Shown: positions 25,497-34,832, counted from the first letter of the stretch. The stretch: 64,000 nt of DNA from DASRHT01 sp035293765 (GCA_035293765.1 DATGMF010000059.1:1-64000); one strand, 5' to 3'. Program-made: numbers and translations. The notes: generated by a model from the sequence alone, not told the origin.

Positions 25497-27941
25497 ATGG
25501 CTATAGAAACATCTACAACATCTATGCCTGTGGTAGGCGTGAAAATTACGGCGCAAGAAGTTCGCCTGGCACATGGCGCGGAACTGGAAGAGATCGCCCG
25601 TTACCGCCGCCTGGTCAACTATTTAGCGGCAGCCCAGATTTATCTAAAAGACAATGTGCTACTGGAAGAGCCGTTGCGGCCAGAGAATATTAAAGATCGC
25701 CTGCTGGGACACTGGGGAACCAGCCCCGGCATTAATCTGATCTACGCCCACCTTAATCACCTGATCACGCGCTACGATCTCGATATGTTTCTTGTAACGG
25801 GACCGGGCCACGGCGCGCCCGCCAACCTGGCAAACCTCTATCTGGAGGAGACGTTGCGCGAGTTCTATCCCGCATTGACGCTGGATAAGCAGGGATTACA
25901 CGAGTTTGTGAGAAGGTTCTCCTGGCCCGGCGGCTTCCCCAGCCATCTCTATCCCGGCATTCCCGGCACGATCCACGAAGGGGGTGAGCTGGGCTATGCA
26001 CTGGCAACGGCCTTCGGAGCGGCAATGGACAACCCGGACCTGATCGTGGCCTGTATTGTGGGTGATGGCGAGGCAGAGACCGGTCCCACCGCGACGGCCT
26101 GGCATAGCTATAAGTTCATTGATCCAGCCGAATCCGGCGCGGTGCTCCCTATCTTGCACTTAAATGGCTATAAGATAGCCAATCCGACCATCTACGGCGC
26201 GATGAGCGATGAGGAGTTGCTTCACCTCTTCACCGGCTATGGTTACCGCGTGATGTTTGTGGAGGGCGATGATCTGGACGCGCAGCTCTATGGTGCGCTG
26301 GATTGGGCTTATCACGAAATACGGCGCATTCAGCAGGCGGCCCGCTCGGGTCATCCCATTGAGAAGCCGCAGTGGCCGGTGATCCTTTTGCGCTCGCTCA
26401 AGGGATGGACCGGCATTAAAGAGATGGATGGGGTGCCAATCGAGGGTTCATACCGCTCTCATCAGGTTCCGGCGCCCGATGTCAAGCAAAATCCAGCTCA
26501 TCTCAAGTTGCTAGAACAATGGCTGCGTTCCTATCATATCGAGGAGCTCCTGGACGCTAACGGCAGGCCGAAGGAAGATATTCTGGAACAGTGCCCTAAG
26601 GGCAACAGGCGCATGGGCAGCAATCCTCACACCTTCGGCGGACGTATTCGCCATCAGCCGGTGCTGCCAGACATTCATCGCTTTGCAGTCAAGCTTGGCG
26701 ACGGGACGGCAGCGAAGCCTTTCCGCCGCGGCAGCATCAACGTCAGTAATGCGGAGCAGTTGGGGTATTATCTAAAAGAGGTGGTGCTCCTGAATCCGCA
26801 CGCGTTCCGCATTTTCAGCCCCGATGAACTAGAATCCAACAAGCTCACGGCGGTCCTTGATGTCACGAAACGCGATTTCCAGTGGCCGGTTGCGCCATTC
26901 AACGATAAAATCACCGCGCATGATGGGCGTGTGATCGAAGTATTGAGCGAGCACGATTGCCAGGCGTGGCTCCAGGGCTACCTGCTCACCGGTCGCTTCG
27001 GGCTCTTCCCATCATACGAAGCCTTCCTGAACATCGTTACCAGCATGATGGATCAGTTCGCCAAGTTCCTCAAGATGTCGATGGAGATCCCCTGGCGTCT
27101 GCCCGTCTCATCTCTGAACTACCTTGAGACCTCAACGTTATGGCGGCAGGAGCATAACGGGTTCTCGCACCAGAGTCCCGGCCTGATCAATAGCGTGCTG
27201 AACAAAAAGCCTACGGTATCGCGCGTCTACCTGCCGCCCGACGCCAATTGTCTGATCAGCACAGTCGATCACTGCCTGCACAGCACCAACTATGTGAACC
27301 TGGTCATTGCCAACAAGCCGCCAATGCCGCAATGGCTACCAATGGACGAGGCTATCGCGCATTGCCGCGCCGGCGCATCGGTATGGGAATGGGCCAGCAT
27401 CGACGGCGGCGTTGATCCCGACATTGTGCTGGTTGGCATCGGCGATAACCCGATGCTAGAGGTTATGGCAGCTACGCAGATCTTGCGCGACGAGATGCCC
27501 GAGCTGAGAGTACGCGTGGTCAACGTCACCGACCTGATGGTATTGCAGCAAAATACCGATCATCCACATGGCCTGGACCAGGAAATGTTCGAGGCGCTAT
27601 TCACTAAAGATTGCCCGGTGATTATCAACTTCCACGGCTACCCTTCCTCGGTGGAGCAGCTCCTCTTCGGGCGAGCCACCACTCACCGCTTCATCATCAA
27701 TGGCTACCAGGAAGAGGGCACCACTACGACGCCGTTTGATATGAACGTGCGCAACGGCACCAGCCGTTACCACCTTATCAATCAGGCCATTCGTCTCTCA
27801 GCAGCGCGCAATCCACGCGTAGCTGCGCGTGCCAGCGAGCGCGTCCATCACTATGAATATGTGCTGGTCGCCCATCGCCGCTATATTCAGGAAAACGGAG
27901 TGGACCCCAAAGAGATTACCGAGTGGAGCTGGGATGCATAA
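25497..27941 (+). CDS. xfp: xylulose-5-P/fructose-6-P phosphoketolase
   Basis: An 814-residue thiamine-diphosphate enzyme of the usual length. Landmarks: HWGTSPGINLIYAHLNHLI with active-site histidines, GPGHGAPANLANLY, the ThDP/metal motif GDGEAETGP near residue 185, and in the C-terminal part NVTDLMVLQ and HPHGLD. It splits xylulose 5-phosphate or fructose 6-phosphate with phosphate into acetyl phosphate and glyceraldehyde 3-phosphate or erythrose 4-phosphate. GAGGGAGAA precedes the ATG. Acetate kinase starts three bases after its stop, so the pair converts sugar phosphate to acetate plus ATP. Control is probably through the repeats at 25388-25445. Confidence 0.97.
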   Translation: MAIETSTTSMPVVGVKITAQEVRLAHGAELEEIARYRRLVNYLAAAQIYLKDNVLLEEPLRPENIKDRLLGHWGTSPGINLIYAHLNHLITRYDLDMFLVTGPGHGAPANLANLYLEETLREFYPALTLDKQGLHEFVRRFSWPGGFPSHLYPGIPGTIHEGGELGYALATAFGAAMDNPDLIVACIVGDGEAETGPTATAWHSYKFIDPAESGAVLPILHLNGYKIANPTIYGAMSDEELLHLFTGYGYRVMFVEGDDLDAQLYGALDWAYHEIRRIQQAARSGHPIEKPQWPVILLRSLKGWTGIKEMDGVPIEGSYRSHQVPAPDVKQNPAHLKLLEQWLRSYHIEELLDANGRPKEDILEQCPKGNRRMGSNPHTFGGRIRHQPVLPDIHRFAVKLGDGTAAKPFRRGSINVSNAEQLGYYLKEVVLLNPHAFRIFSPDELESNKLTAVLDVTKRDFQWPVAPFNDKITAHDGRVIEVLSEHDCQAWLQGYLLTGRFGLFPSYEAFLNIVTSMMDQFAKFLKMSMEIPWRLPVSSLNYLETSTLWRQEHNGFSHQSPGLINSVLNKKPTVSRVYLPPDANCLISTVDHCLHSTNYVNLVIANKPPMPQWLPMDEAIAHCRAGASVWEWASIDGGVDPDIVLVGIGDNPMLEVMAATQILRDEMPELRVRVVNVTDLMVLQQNTDHPHGLDQEMFEALFTKDCPVIINFHGYPSSVEQLLFGRATTHRFIINGYQEEGTTTTPFDMNVRNGTSRYHLINQAIRLSAARNPRVAARASERVHHYEYVLVAHRRYIQENGVDPKEITEWSWDA

Positions 27942-27944
27942 ACG

Positions 27945-29246
27945 ATGAACATACTTGTTTTTAATGCCGGGTCCAGCACGCAAAAAATGCGCCTCTATGA
28001 GATAGAGAGGAGCCTGCCGGACCATCCATTACCGTCGTTGTGGTCGTGTGACGCGGACTGGACGCACAACACCAAGGCCGCGAACCTGCGCATCAGCGCC
28101 AACGGACGGAAACTGGAAAAGGCTATTCCGATGGGAGCGCGGCCCGCCATTCTTGAAGAGATGCTCAAGATGCTCTGGAGCGGCGAGACAAAAGTCATCA
28201 ATGGACCCGGTGATATCGGGGTAGTGGGTCACCGTGTCGTTCACGGTGGCCCCGATTACCGCGCAAGCACGCTGATTACGCCAACCGTCCAGGAAACCAT
28301 TCAACGCCTGAGCGCCTTTGCTCCCCTGCACAATCCCGCCAATCTGGAGGGAATCGAGACGGCCAGGCGCATGCTGGGAGACGTTCCGCAGGTGGCGGTC
28401 TTCGATACCGCCTTTCACCACACGCTCCCCATGCCCATCGCCGTCTATCCCGGTCCCTATCAGTGGTTTGAGCAGGGCATCCGGCGTTACGGCTTTCATG
28501 GCATCAGCCATCAATATTGCGCCCGCCGCAGCGCGCAAATCGTCGGACGCGACCTGGCATCGCTGCGTATTATCAACTGTCACCTGGGCAACGGCTGCTC
28601 CCTGGCCGCGATCAAAGGGGGTCAGAGCATCGACACCACGATGGGCTTTACTCCTTTAGAGGGCTTGATGATGGGGAGCCGCTCCGGCTCAATCGATCCG
28701 AGCATCCTGATCTACCTGCAACGAGAGCAGCAAACAAGCGTGGATCAACTCGATACGGTGCTCAACAAAGAATCGGGGCTGAAGGGCATCTCCGGTGTTT
28801 CAAGCGACATGCGTCAGGTGGTAAAAGCGAGCAAAGAGAGTCTTGCAATTCCGCCCGCCAACGCCGCTAGCGCGTCTAGCTCCGCTCAAGCGAGCGGAAA
28901 GGAAGGCAATGAGCGGGCGAAGCTGGCCTTAGAGATGTTCGTCTATCGCCTGCGCTTCTTTATCGGCGCGATGCTGGCAACGCTGGAAGGCGTGGATGTC
29001 CTGACCTTTACCGGAGGCATTGGCGAGAACGCGCCCCAGGTGCGAGCGGACGCGTGTGCCGCCTTCCGCTTTCTCAACCTCAAGCTCGATCTCGGCAAGA
29101 ATGCAAGCGAGCCTGTCGATCAGGACATCGCCGCACCCGATTCTGCCGTACGCGTGCTGGTAGTCCACACCGAAGAAGACTGGGAGATCGCCAAAGAGAG
29201 CTGGCAGGTCATGCAGCTTCAACGCTCTCAAGGTGAACGGGGATAA
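27945..29246 (+). CDS. ackA: acetate kinase
   Basis: A 433-residue ASKHA kinase. The N-terminal NAGSSTQKMRLYE phosphate loop, the RVVHGG block, RRYGFHGISHQY and FTGGIGENAPQVR are all present. Length exceeds the usual 400 because of about 25 extra residues rich in Ala and Ser (NAASASSSAQASGKEGNE) before the RAKLALEMF helix; the insert is in frame and may also be repeat-derived. The enzyme interconverts acetyl phosphate plus ADP with acetate plus ATP. It is coupled to xfp by a 3-base gap. Confidence 0.96.
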   Translation: MNILVFNAGSSTQKMRLYEIERSLPDHPLPSLWSCDADWTHNTKAANLRISANGRKLEKAIPMGARPAILEEMLKMLWSGETKVINGPGDIGVVGHRVVHGGPDYRASTLITPTVQETIQRLSAFAPLHNPANLEGIETARRMLGDVPQVAVFDTAFHHTLPMPIAVYPGPYQWFEQGIRRYGFHGISHQYCARRSAQIVGRDLASLRIINCHLGNGCSLAAIKGGQSIDTTMGFTPLEGLMMGSRSGSIDPSILIYLQREQQTSVDQLDTVLNKESGLKGISGVSSDMRQVVKASKESLAIPPANAASASSSAQASGKEGNERAKLALEMFVYRLRFFIGAMLATLEGVDVLTFTGGIGENAPQVRADACAAFRFLNLKLDLGKNASEPVDQDIAAPDSAVRVLVVHTEEDWEIAKESWQVMQLQRSQGERG

Positions 29247-29249
29247 GGC

Positions 29250-29276
29250 AGGGCAATCCCTCGCGGTTGCCCTGCT
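29250..29276. repeat. REP-like element, family A
   Basis: CAGGGCAATCCCTCGCGGTT followed by GCCCTG, four bases after the ackA stop; GGGCAA / TTGCCC can pair. Confidence 0.75.
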
Positions 29277-29319
29277 CGCCTGCGATCTTGCAGATTCCCT
29301 CTAAAATTCGGTCATACAT

Positions 29320-29392
29320 GGTAAATAGGGCGAATATTCGAACGCAAATACTGGCTTCAGAACCCCTTGTTCGAATATTCGCCCTATTTACC
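29320..29392. repeat. perfect 24-bp inverted repeat
   Basis: Positions 29320-29343 are exactly complementary to 29369-29392 with a 25-nt loop. Each arm contains the palindrome CGAATATTCG. It lies between convergent ackA and the metallo-beta-lactamase gene; it could be a terminator without T-run or a small mobile inverted-repeat element. Confidence 0.8.
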
Positions 29393-29442
29393 AGGATATG
29401 TTGTCGCCACGGGACATGTTGTTATGGCAGGTGCAGCAAATG

Positions 29443-30378
29443 TCAAGCGTAGCATCTTAGCGGATGGCCGCTATAGCCCTCGGACTCGCGAACGATCTCT
29501 ACAATATTGAGCGGAGCGGCATAAGGTTCGCCGCGTAACTCTGAGTACGCACGATGGAAATTGGCAACGATACGTTCGGCATCGGCCCATCGTGCGTATT
29601 TGCCGAGATCGGTTTGTCGCGCCAGTTCGAGCGGCGGAATGTTCTGCGCAAAACCTCGCTTCGCTGTCTCCAGCACGAAGCGCAAATATTCCTCAACTTC
29701 GTCGAAGCCCTCCGGCCCGCAGACAGGCCCATGACCGGGCACCAGGACTTCAGCGCCGAAGGCGCGTAATCGCTCCAGCACAGGGAAATAAGGCGTGATA
29801 TTGCCTTGCAACACAAACGGCGTGCAATCCTTAAAGACGATATCGCCCGTAAAGAGCACCTTGCGCTCCGGCACCCAGACCACGATATCGCTCACCGTAT
29901 GGGCGGGGCCGACGTAGTAGAGTTCAAGCTTCAGATCGCCCGCATACACATCGAGACGATCTGTAAAAGTAACGGTGGGAGGAACCACCACGATCTCGCC
30001 AAAGTTGGCCGTTGGGAAGAGCGCCTTGATGCTCAAGCCGACCGCGATCATTTCAGAGCGACATAGCTCATGCCCGATGATCGTAGCGGGAGGCAGCAAA
30101 CCGTTCCCCCAGGTATGGTCGCCGTGATGATGCGTATTGATAATAGTGCGAATGGGCAACGGGGAAATACTCTGAATGGTGGCAAGCAACGCTTTGCTGC
30201 GCGCCTCGGTAAAGCAGGTATCAATCACGATAATCCCATCAGGACCCACGATAAACGCTGGATTGTTCAGACCCCAGCTCCCATCGGGCTGGAGATAAGC
30301 ATAAATCCCCTCGCTCACCTGCTCTAGCTGCGGCGGGCCCCCAGGCGCGATATCATGGTAATGGCTATGCGAATGCAT
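29443..30378 (-). CDS. metallo-beta-lactamase fold hydrolase
   Basis: A 311-residue MBL-fold protein. The metal motif is NTHHHGDHTWGN (HxHxDH) near residue 83; the second His falls in YVGPAHTVSDIVVW, a bridging Asp in FTGDIVF and the last ligand in VPGHGPVCG. The order fits the glyoxalase II/quorum-quenching-like branch, whose members hydrolyse thioesters, lactones or sulfonates. The N-terminus is HSHSHYHD-like and may bind extra metal. No signal peptide. Monocistronic; the substrate is open. Confidence 0.88.
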   Translation of the reverse strand: MHSHSHYHDIAPGGPPQLEQVSEGIYAYLQPDGSWGLNNPAFIVGPDGIIVIDTCFTEARSKALLATIQSISPLPIRTIINTHHHGDHTWGNGLLPPATIIGHELCRSEMIAVGLSIKALFPTANFGEIVVVPPTVTFTDRLDVYAGDLKLELYYVGPAHTVSDIVVWVPERKVLFTGDIVFKDCTPFVLQGNITPYFPVLERLRAFGAEVLVPGHGPVCGPEGFDEVEEYLRFVLETAKRGFAQNIPPLELARQTDLGKYARWADAERIVANFHRAYSELRGEPYAAPLNIVEIVRESEGYSGHPLRCYA

Positions 30379-30438
30379 GCGGTCTCCTCCATTTTTTTAC
30401 AATGATGCGTCCTCATCGAAGCAGTTATTGGATTTTCC

Positions 30439-30513
30439 GGGCGGGGGCCAGCCCCGCCAGTGCCGTAAAATCGATATGATACCTGCCATCGGGCGGGGGC
30501 TAGCCCCGCCCCT
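30439..30513. repeat. REP-like elements, family D, two copies
   Basis: GGGCGGGGGCCAGCCCCGCC at 30439-30458 and GGGCGGGGGCTAGCCCCGCC at 30491-30510. The second touches the next gene: its TAG forms the stop codon of the haloalkane dehalogenase-like gene. Confidence 0.85.
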
Positions 30514-31402
30514 ACCGTCGGGCCATGAAATCGACGATAACGCGCGCCAGTTCTTCCCCTTTGTCCTCCTGGAGAAAGTGACCGGCTTGAGAGATGGTGA
30601 CGTGGGGCTGGCCCTTCGTACCAGGAACGGCTGATTGGAAGAAACGATCTCCACCTCTGGTAATCGGATCGGAATCGCTAAAGGCGGTCAGAAAGGGCTT
30701 CTCCCAGCGTTGCAGCACCTCCCAGGCGCGGCGATTAGGGGCCGAGGCGGGATCGTCGGGCGAGATAGGAACGATCAAGGGAAACTGACGCGCACCCGCC
30801 AGGTAACGATCATCAGGGAATGGCGCGTCGTACGCCGCGACCACTTCTGGATCAAGCTCGCTCACACAGGCACCCTTGACGATGCCGCCAACGTGAAAAA
30901 CTGGCGTCTCCTGCGAGAAGCGCTTCCAGCGCAAAAATGCCTCGCCTGGAGGAATATCGCCCGTTGGCAAAAAGGTATTGGAGGCGACGATACGCGCGAA
31001 GCGATGCTCATGCTCAGCCGCCAGGCGCAGCCCGATCAGGCCGCCCCAGTCCTGGCACATCAGCGTGATTTGCCTGAGATCAAGGGCTCGCATCAGCCCG
31101 CGCATCCAGTCCACATGGCGCTGATAGGTATAATCCTCGCGCCGGATTGGCTTGTCAGAACGTCCAAAGCCCACCAGATCAGGCGCGATAGCTCGATAGC
31201 CAGCATCCGCGATGATCGGGATCATCTTGCGGTAAAGATAGCTCCAGGAGGGCTCACCGTGCAGCATCAACACAGGAGGGGCATCTTCCGGGCCTTCATC
31301 GATATAATGGATACGCACCTCATCTACTTCGACATAGTGAGGTGCGAAATCATAGCCCGGCAAGTCGCTAAATCGCTCATCGGGCGTGCGAAGTATCTCC
31401 AT
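30512..31402 (-). CDS. haloalkane dehalogenase-like alpha/beta hydrolase
   Basis: A 296-residue alpha/beta-hydrolase. The segment HGEPSWSYLYRKMIP carries the Glu and Trp that bind halide in HLD-I dehalogenases, and the nucleophile elbow is CQDWGG with Asp in place of Ser. His is in SQAGHFLQED and the acid in DSDPITRGGD. These features fit a dehalogenase of the DhlA/DhmA type, which releases halide and an alcohol from haloalkanes; epoxide hydrolase is a less likely reading. ATG at 31402 has TAGGAG eight bases upstream; the longer frame starts have none. Stop codon lies in a REP. Confidence 0.88.
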   Translation of the reverse strand: MEILRTPDERFSDLPGYDFAPHYVEVDEVRIHYIDEGPEDAPPVLMLHGEPSWSYLYRKMIPIIADAGYRAIAPDLVGFGRSDKPIRREDYTYQRHVDWMRGLMRALDLRQITLMCQDWGGLIGLRLAAEHEHRFARIVASNTFLPTGDIPPGEAFLRWKRFSQETPVFHVGGIVKGACVSELDPEVVAAYDAPFPDDRYLAGARQFPLIVPISPDDPASAPNRRAWEVLQRWEKPFLTAFSDSDPITRGGDRFFQSAVPGTKGQPHVTISQAGHFLQEDKGEELARVIVDFMARR

Positions 31403-31613
31403 GATCAGGCTCCTATCGTCTCTCCGTACCAGGACAGAGTGATATGACAACACGTTGTAAAATCGATTAATCTGGTCTGTATTGTACCACCTTTGGCATA
31501 GCAGCATGGAGAGGTATCAAGCCTGAAACCTCTCACCCATCTCATGCGTGGTCTAAATGATACTTGTTTCAAGGAACATTACCTTGTTTGACATAATAAA
31601 GAATGGAGGGGAT

Positions 31614-32378
31614 ATGGCAAAGCTCAAAGACGTGCAAAACACCAGTGCAGAGCGCGCGAAGGATGTTAATGGAAAAGCAAAAGATTTAGCTCAAACCACG
31701 TACGAGGGGGCTAAAGATATTGCTCAGGTCACTTACGCCAGCGTGCAGGATAGCGTGAAGCCGGTGATAAACAAAACGCAGGCCGCATTCCTGGCAGGGC
31801 TGGGTCTGGCTCAGGGGTTGCTCGCGTATAATCAGAAAAAGTCCCGTAAGGATATGAAATGGGCGCGCAAGAATATGAAGAGGAAGCAGAAGCAGTTGCA
31901 GAATCTCCAATCCAACGTCCAGGAGAATATTGGCAGCGGTTGGATGAAGGCTCTGGCAATGCTGCAAGCTGGTCTTGGTCTGGCTCAGATCATCACCGAA
32001 AAAAATAAGAGGGATGCTAGCAAAAACATCAAAGAGGCTCAAAAGCAAGCCCAGAAGAACCTCAAAGAGACTCAAAAGAAGGTCCAGAAGAATCTCAAAG
32101 AGACACAGGGCAATCTTGAGTCTGGCTGGAACAAAACCCAGCGCATGTTTAGCAAGCGTTCTCAACAAGCGACGGCGACCGCTAAGGACATGCGCGACAC
32201 GGCGCAAAAACAACTTGCGCGCTATAAGCGCCGCCGCCGCCGTGCCAGAACCATTTTCCGTATGGGGCTCGTCCTGGGAGTGGTCCTGGCCCTGCTGTAT
32301 GCCCCATTCCCCGGCTCAGAGATTCGCCGCCGCATCGCCTCACAAGTAGAGCGATACCGCGCCAATCCTGCCTTGTAG
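31614..32378 (+). CDS. YtxH-domain, phasin-like helical protein
   Basis: A 254-residue, very basic protein. Residues 1-50 and 90-210 are amphipathic helices with heptad repeats of the kind NLKETQKKVQKNLKETQGN; two copies of LAGLGLAQ / QAGLGLAQ with SGWMK and SGWNKT around them suggest an internal duplication. Near the C-terminus RRRRARTIFRMGLVLGVVLALLYAPFPGSEIRRRI is a membrane helix with the YtxH APxxGxExR signature (shown in parts here). Such proteins are stress-linked, and the phasin-like helices might coat granules. GGAGGGGAT precedes the ATG. Own terminator downstream. Confidence 0.75.
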   Translation: MAKLKDVQNTSAERAKDVNGKAKDLAQTTYEGAKDIAQVTYASVQDSVKPVINKTQAAFLAGLGLAQGLLAYNQKKSRKDMKWARKNMKRKQKQLQNLQSNVQENIGSGWMKALAMLQAGLGLAQIITEKNKRDASKNIKEAQKQAQKNLKETQKKVQKNLKETQGNLESGWNKTQRMFSKRSQQATATAKDMRDTAQKQLARYKRRRRRARTIFRMGLVLGVVLALLYAPFPGSEIRRRIASQVERYRANPAL

Positions 32379-32406
32379 CGCCCTGCCACAGCACTCGATA
32401 GAAATA

Positions 32407-32441
32407 AAAAGAGAAGGCATCCGACGATGACCTTCTCTTTT
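32407..32441 (+). terminator. rho-independent terminator
   Basis: AAAAGAGAAGG (32407-32417) pairs with CCTTCTCTTTT (32431-32441); an A-run before and T-run after make it bidirectional. Confidence 0.9.
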
Positions 32442-32459
32442 ACTAATCACCCGGGTATG

Positions 32460-32735
32460 CTATTCGCTCGCCCCTACGCTGACCCCTTTTACCAATGGCG
32501 ACGTCCCATAATGAGCCAGCAGGGCGGCGGGGCCATCGTAGATGCAGATGGCTCCGGCAAGATCACCATCGCTCCAGCCGCCACAACGGAAGGCAATGGT
32601 CTTGACGCCAGCTTGCGCCGCCGACTCGATATCAAAGGCCATATCACCAACCATCACGACTTCGTCGGGCGCAACTCCCAGACGCCGCAATGCAATAGCC
32701 ATCACATCAGGAGCGGGCTTTGAATGGCTTCCCAT
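32460..32735 (-). pseudogene. HAD hydrolase, C-terminal fragment
   Basis: Only the last 91 residues of a HAD phosphatase of the phosphoglycolate phosphatase type remain: motif III Lys in SHSKPAPDVMAIAL and motif IV in VVMVGDMAFDIESAAQAG. The N-terminal DxDxT motif and cap are absent, and the frame upstream runs into the end of the sigma-factor gene with no ribosome site. Hence a truncated remnant, unlikely to be active. Confidence 0.75.
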
Positions 32736-32763
32736 CTTGCTGACAGTAGATGCACAGGTACTA

Positions 32764-33393
32764 TCAGGCGGTAACAGCCTGCATTTGTCCGCTGAGCATC
32801 TTGCGCAACAGCACTTTGGCGCGATGGAAGTAGGTTTTGGCCGTCGCCTCCGGCATATTCAGGGTATGACCAATCTCCGAGAAACTCAACTGAGCGGCGT
32901 AACGCAGCACAACAACAGATCTGAACTTGGGAGGAAGTTCCTGAATGGTTTTTTGCAGCATACGCTGGAGATCATGATGTTCTATCAACTCATCAGGAAG
33001 AGGGCCTGGATCAGGCATGTCCCCCAGGAAGGAAAGCTCGCCATCGCTGTTCTCCGACTCCAGCAGCGAGAACTGGATAGCATAACGGCGCCTTCGGCGC
33101 AATTCATCGACGCAACAATTGCGGGCGACTTGAAATAACCAGGGCTTAAAGGGCTCACCAGTGCCCAATTTGGGAAGGGACGTATAAAAACGAATTGAAA
33201 CCTGTTGCAAAACGTCACAAGCCTGATCGTAATCACCCAGGAAACGGTAAATGAAGTTAAATAGCGGCGTACTGTAACGCTTTAGTAAAACCTCAAAAGC
33301 CCTCTGATCACCCTTCAGCGTTAACTGTGCTAAAATGGCATCGGTCATGGTCATATCTGGAGCGGGGTTTCTCACGAGTTCTTGCGTCTGCAC
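32764..33393 (-). CDS. ECF-type RNA polymerase sigma factor
   Basis: About 209 residues. Region 2 includes RYSTPLFNFIYRFLGDYDQACDVLQQVSIRFY, followed by PWLFQVARNCCVDELRRRRR; region 4 ends with PPKFRSVVVLRYAAQLSFSEIGHTLNMPEATAKTYFHRAKVLLR, a normal helix-turn-helix (both quoted in family terms). GTG at 33393 is preferred because AGGAGG lies six bases before it; earlier ATG codons have none. No anti-sigma gene is adjacent; the next gene downstream is a HAD remnant, so control must involve a factor elsewhere or none. Confidence 0.9.
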   Translation of the reverse strand: MQTQELVRNPAPDMTMTDAILAQLTLKGDQRAFEVLLKRYSTPLFNFIYRFLGDYDQACDVLQQVSIRFYTSLPKLGTGEPFKPWLFQVARNCCVDELRRRRRYAIQFSLLESENSDGELSFLGDMPDPGPLPDELIEHHDLQRMLQKTIQELPPKFRSVVVLRYAAQLSFSEIGHTLNMPEATAKTYFHRAKVLLRKMLSGQMQAVTA

Positions 33394-33644
33394 AACTGGC
33401 CTCCTCATATTCTCAAACGGGTGATAGCTTATCTTACATCTATTCATCTAAACATTTTTCTATCTGCTGACCGTTTACGGTTACTTTTTTTATCTCCCTA
33501 TTACTAGGGTATCCTCATATGACAAGAATTACAATGGAATTTTCTCCATAAAAACGCGACTATAAGTATTTGTAATCATAAACTAAAGTATGGAGACGAA
33601 AGATTAGAATTTTCTTATTTTTCTATATATAAACACTGCTGTTT

Positions 33645-33850
33645 ATATAGGGGCGGGGGCCAGCCCCACCCCTATATAAAAGATGCTGGCTTTTGCCTTC
33701 CTCTGCGCGCCCCCTTCCTGGGCGGGGCTGGCCCCCGCTCTCACATAAAAGATGGCGGCATTTTCCTTCCTGGGCAGAGATCAGCCATCAGCGGAGGCCC
33801 CGGTTACGTTATGCGTGTCCGGGTATGGCGGGGCTATCCCCACCCTACAG
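33645..33850. repeat. REP-like elements, family D, cluster of three
   Basis: Palindrome TATATAGGGGCGGGGGCCAG with CCCCACCCCTATATA at 33645-33679, then GGGCGGGGCTGGCCCCCGCT near 33719 and a weaker copy near 33828. They fill the 460 bases between the sigma gene and the Rieske gene; no gene is seen there. The remaining AT-rich 33448-33645 should hold the sigma promoter. Confidence 0.8.
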
Positions 33851-33853
33851 CGT

Positions 33854-34798
33854 TTACGCGTGTTCGAGGCGTCGCAGCTCGATTTTGCCGTTACGTACGC
33901 GCACGCCAAAAGTGGGTTGAGCATAGACAGCCGGACTATTAGCAACGCTGCCATCGCACATGCGAAAGCCGGAGCCGTGCCAGGGACAGGTTACAATGCC
34001 GTTTTCATAGCTGCCCTCGTCCAGTGGACCGCCCAGGTGTGAGCAGGTGGCGGCAATAGCGTAAATGTTAGCGCCATCGCGGATCAACACGGCAGGAATG
34101 CCAGCCGCGTCCACCCTGGTGAGCTTGCCCTGCACCAGATCCTCCTCATCCATCACCGGCACAAAATCATCGGAGCCGCCCTCCCAGGCAACATGATTGA
34201 CGCCAATAGCTGTCGAGTAAGAAAGCTCCCCTCCGAGATACGCCGAATATAAGGCAATAGCATAGGCGGTGGTCGAGAGCGTGATGGCGCTGCGGCGCTG
34301 ACCCACAAGCCTTAAAAGCGCCGAGGTCAGATTTAGAACGGTCACGCCGCCATTGAGCAACGCGTGCAGCATACCGGTGCGCTGCTCTGGCCCGTCGGTA
34401 TCGACCCAGTTTGTCGCTCCTGTAACTGCCGATGCTCCCGCCCCCGCCAGGCCCAGCCACATCGTCATATCCGATGCGCGCGCTATCCCCTCATACTCGT
34501 CAGAGAGCCAGACCAAGTCGAGCAGCAGCGTAGTGGTCCAGGCCCCGAGAGGAACCGTGACCAGCACAGGATGAAGCGGATGGCCCAGCCAGACGCCGTT
34601 GAGGATATCCTTGATGGTATACGAGGGCTCCCGCGGCTGACCATACAGCTTTGCAATCCACTTTTGCAGAGGCGTAGAGAGCTTATCCAGCCAGGGCATG
34701 GCGGCAATGAATTTCCCATTAAGTCGCCGCAACGGTGGGTTATTTGGGGGGGTATCCACCCATTTGCTTGTCTCAGTTATCGTCACTTTTGTTACCAT
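33854..34798 (-). CDS. DUF2231 membrane domain fused to a Rieske 2Fe-2S domain
   Basis: A 314-residue fusion. Residues about 45-200 are a four-helix DUF2231 membrane region with GHPLHPVLVTVPLGAW, a possible heme or metal site of two His. Residues about 210-312 are a Rieske domain with the cluster ligands in CSHLGG and CPWHGSGF and a short final strand. The Rieske part would face the cytoplasm or, depending on topology, the outside. It may act in electron transfer with a quinone or cytochrome. Monocistronic; a REP lies just past its stop. Confidence 0.88.
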   Translation of the reverse strand: MVTKVTITETSKWVDTPPNNPPLRRLNGKFIAAMPWLDKLSTPLQKWIAKLYGQPREPSYTIKDILNGVWLGHPLHPVLVTVPLGAWTTTLLLDLVWLSDEYEGIARASDMTMWLGLAGAGASAVTGATNWVDTDGPEQRTGMLHALLNGGVTVLNLTSALLRLVGQRRSAITLSTTAYAIALYSAYLGGELSYSTAIGVNHVAWEGGSDDFVPVMDEEDLVQGKLTRVDAAGIPAVLIRDGANIYAIAATCSHLGGPLDEGSYENGIVTCPWHGSGFRMCDGSVANSPAVYAQPTFGVRVRNGKIELRRLEHA

Positions 34799-34832
34799 AA
34801 CTCATTTCCTTTATCGCATCTCGCGCATGCTG

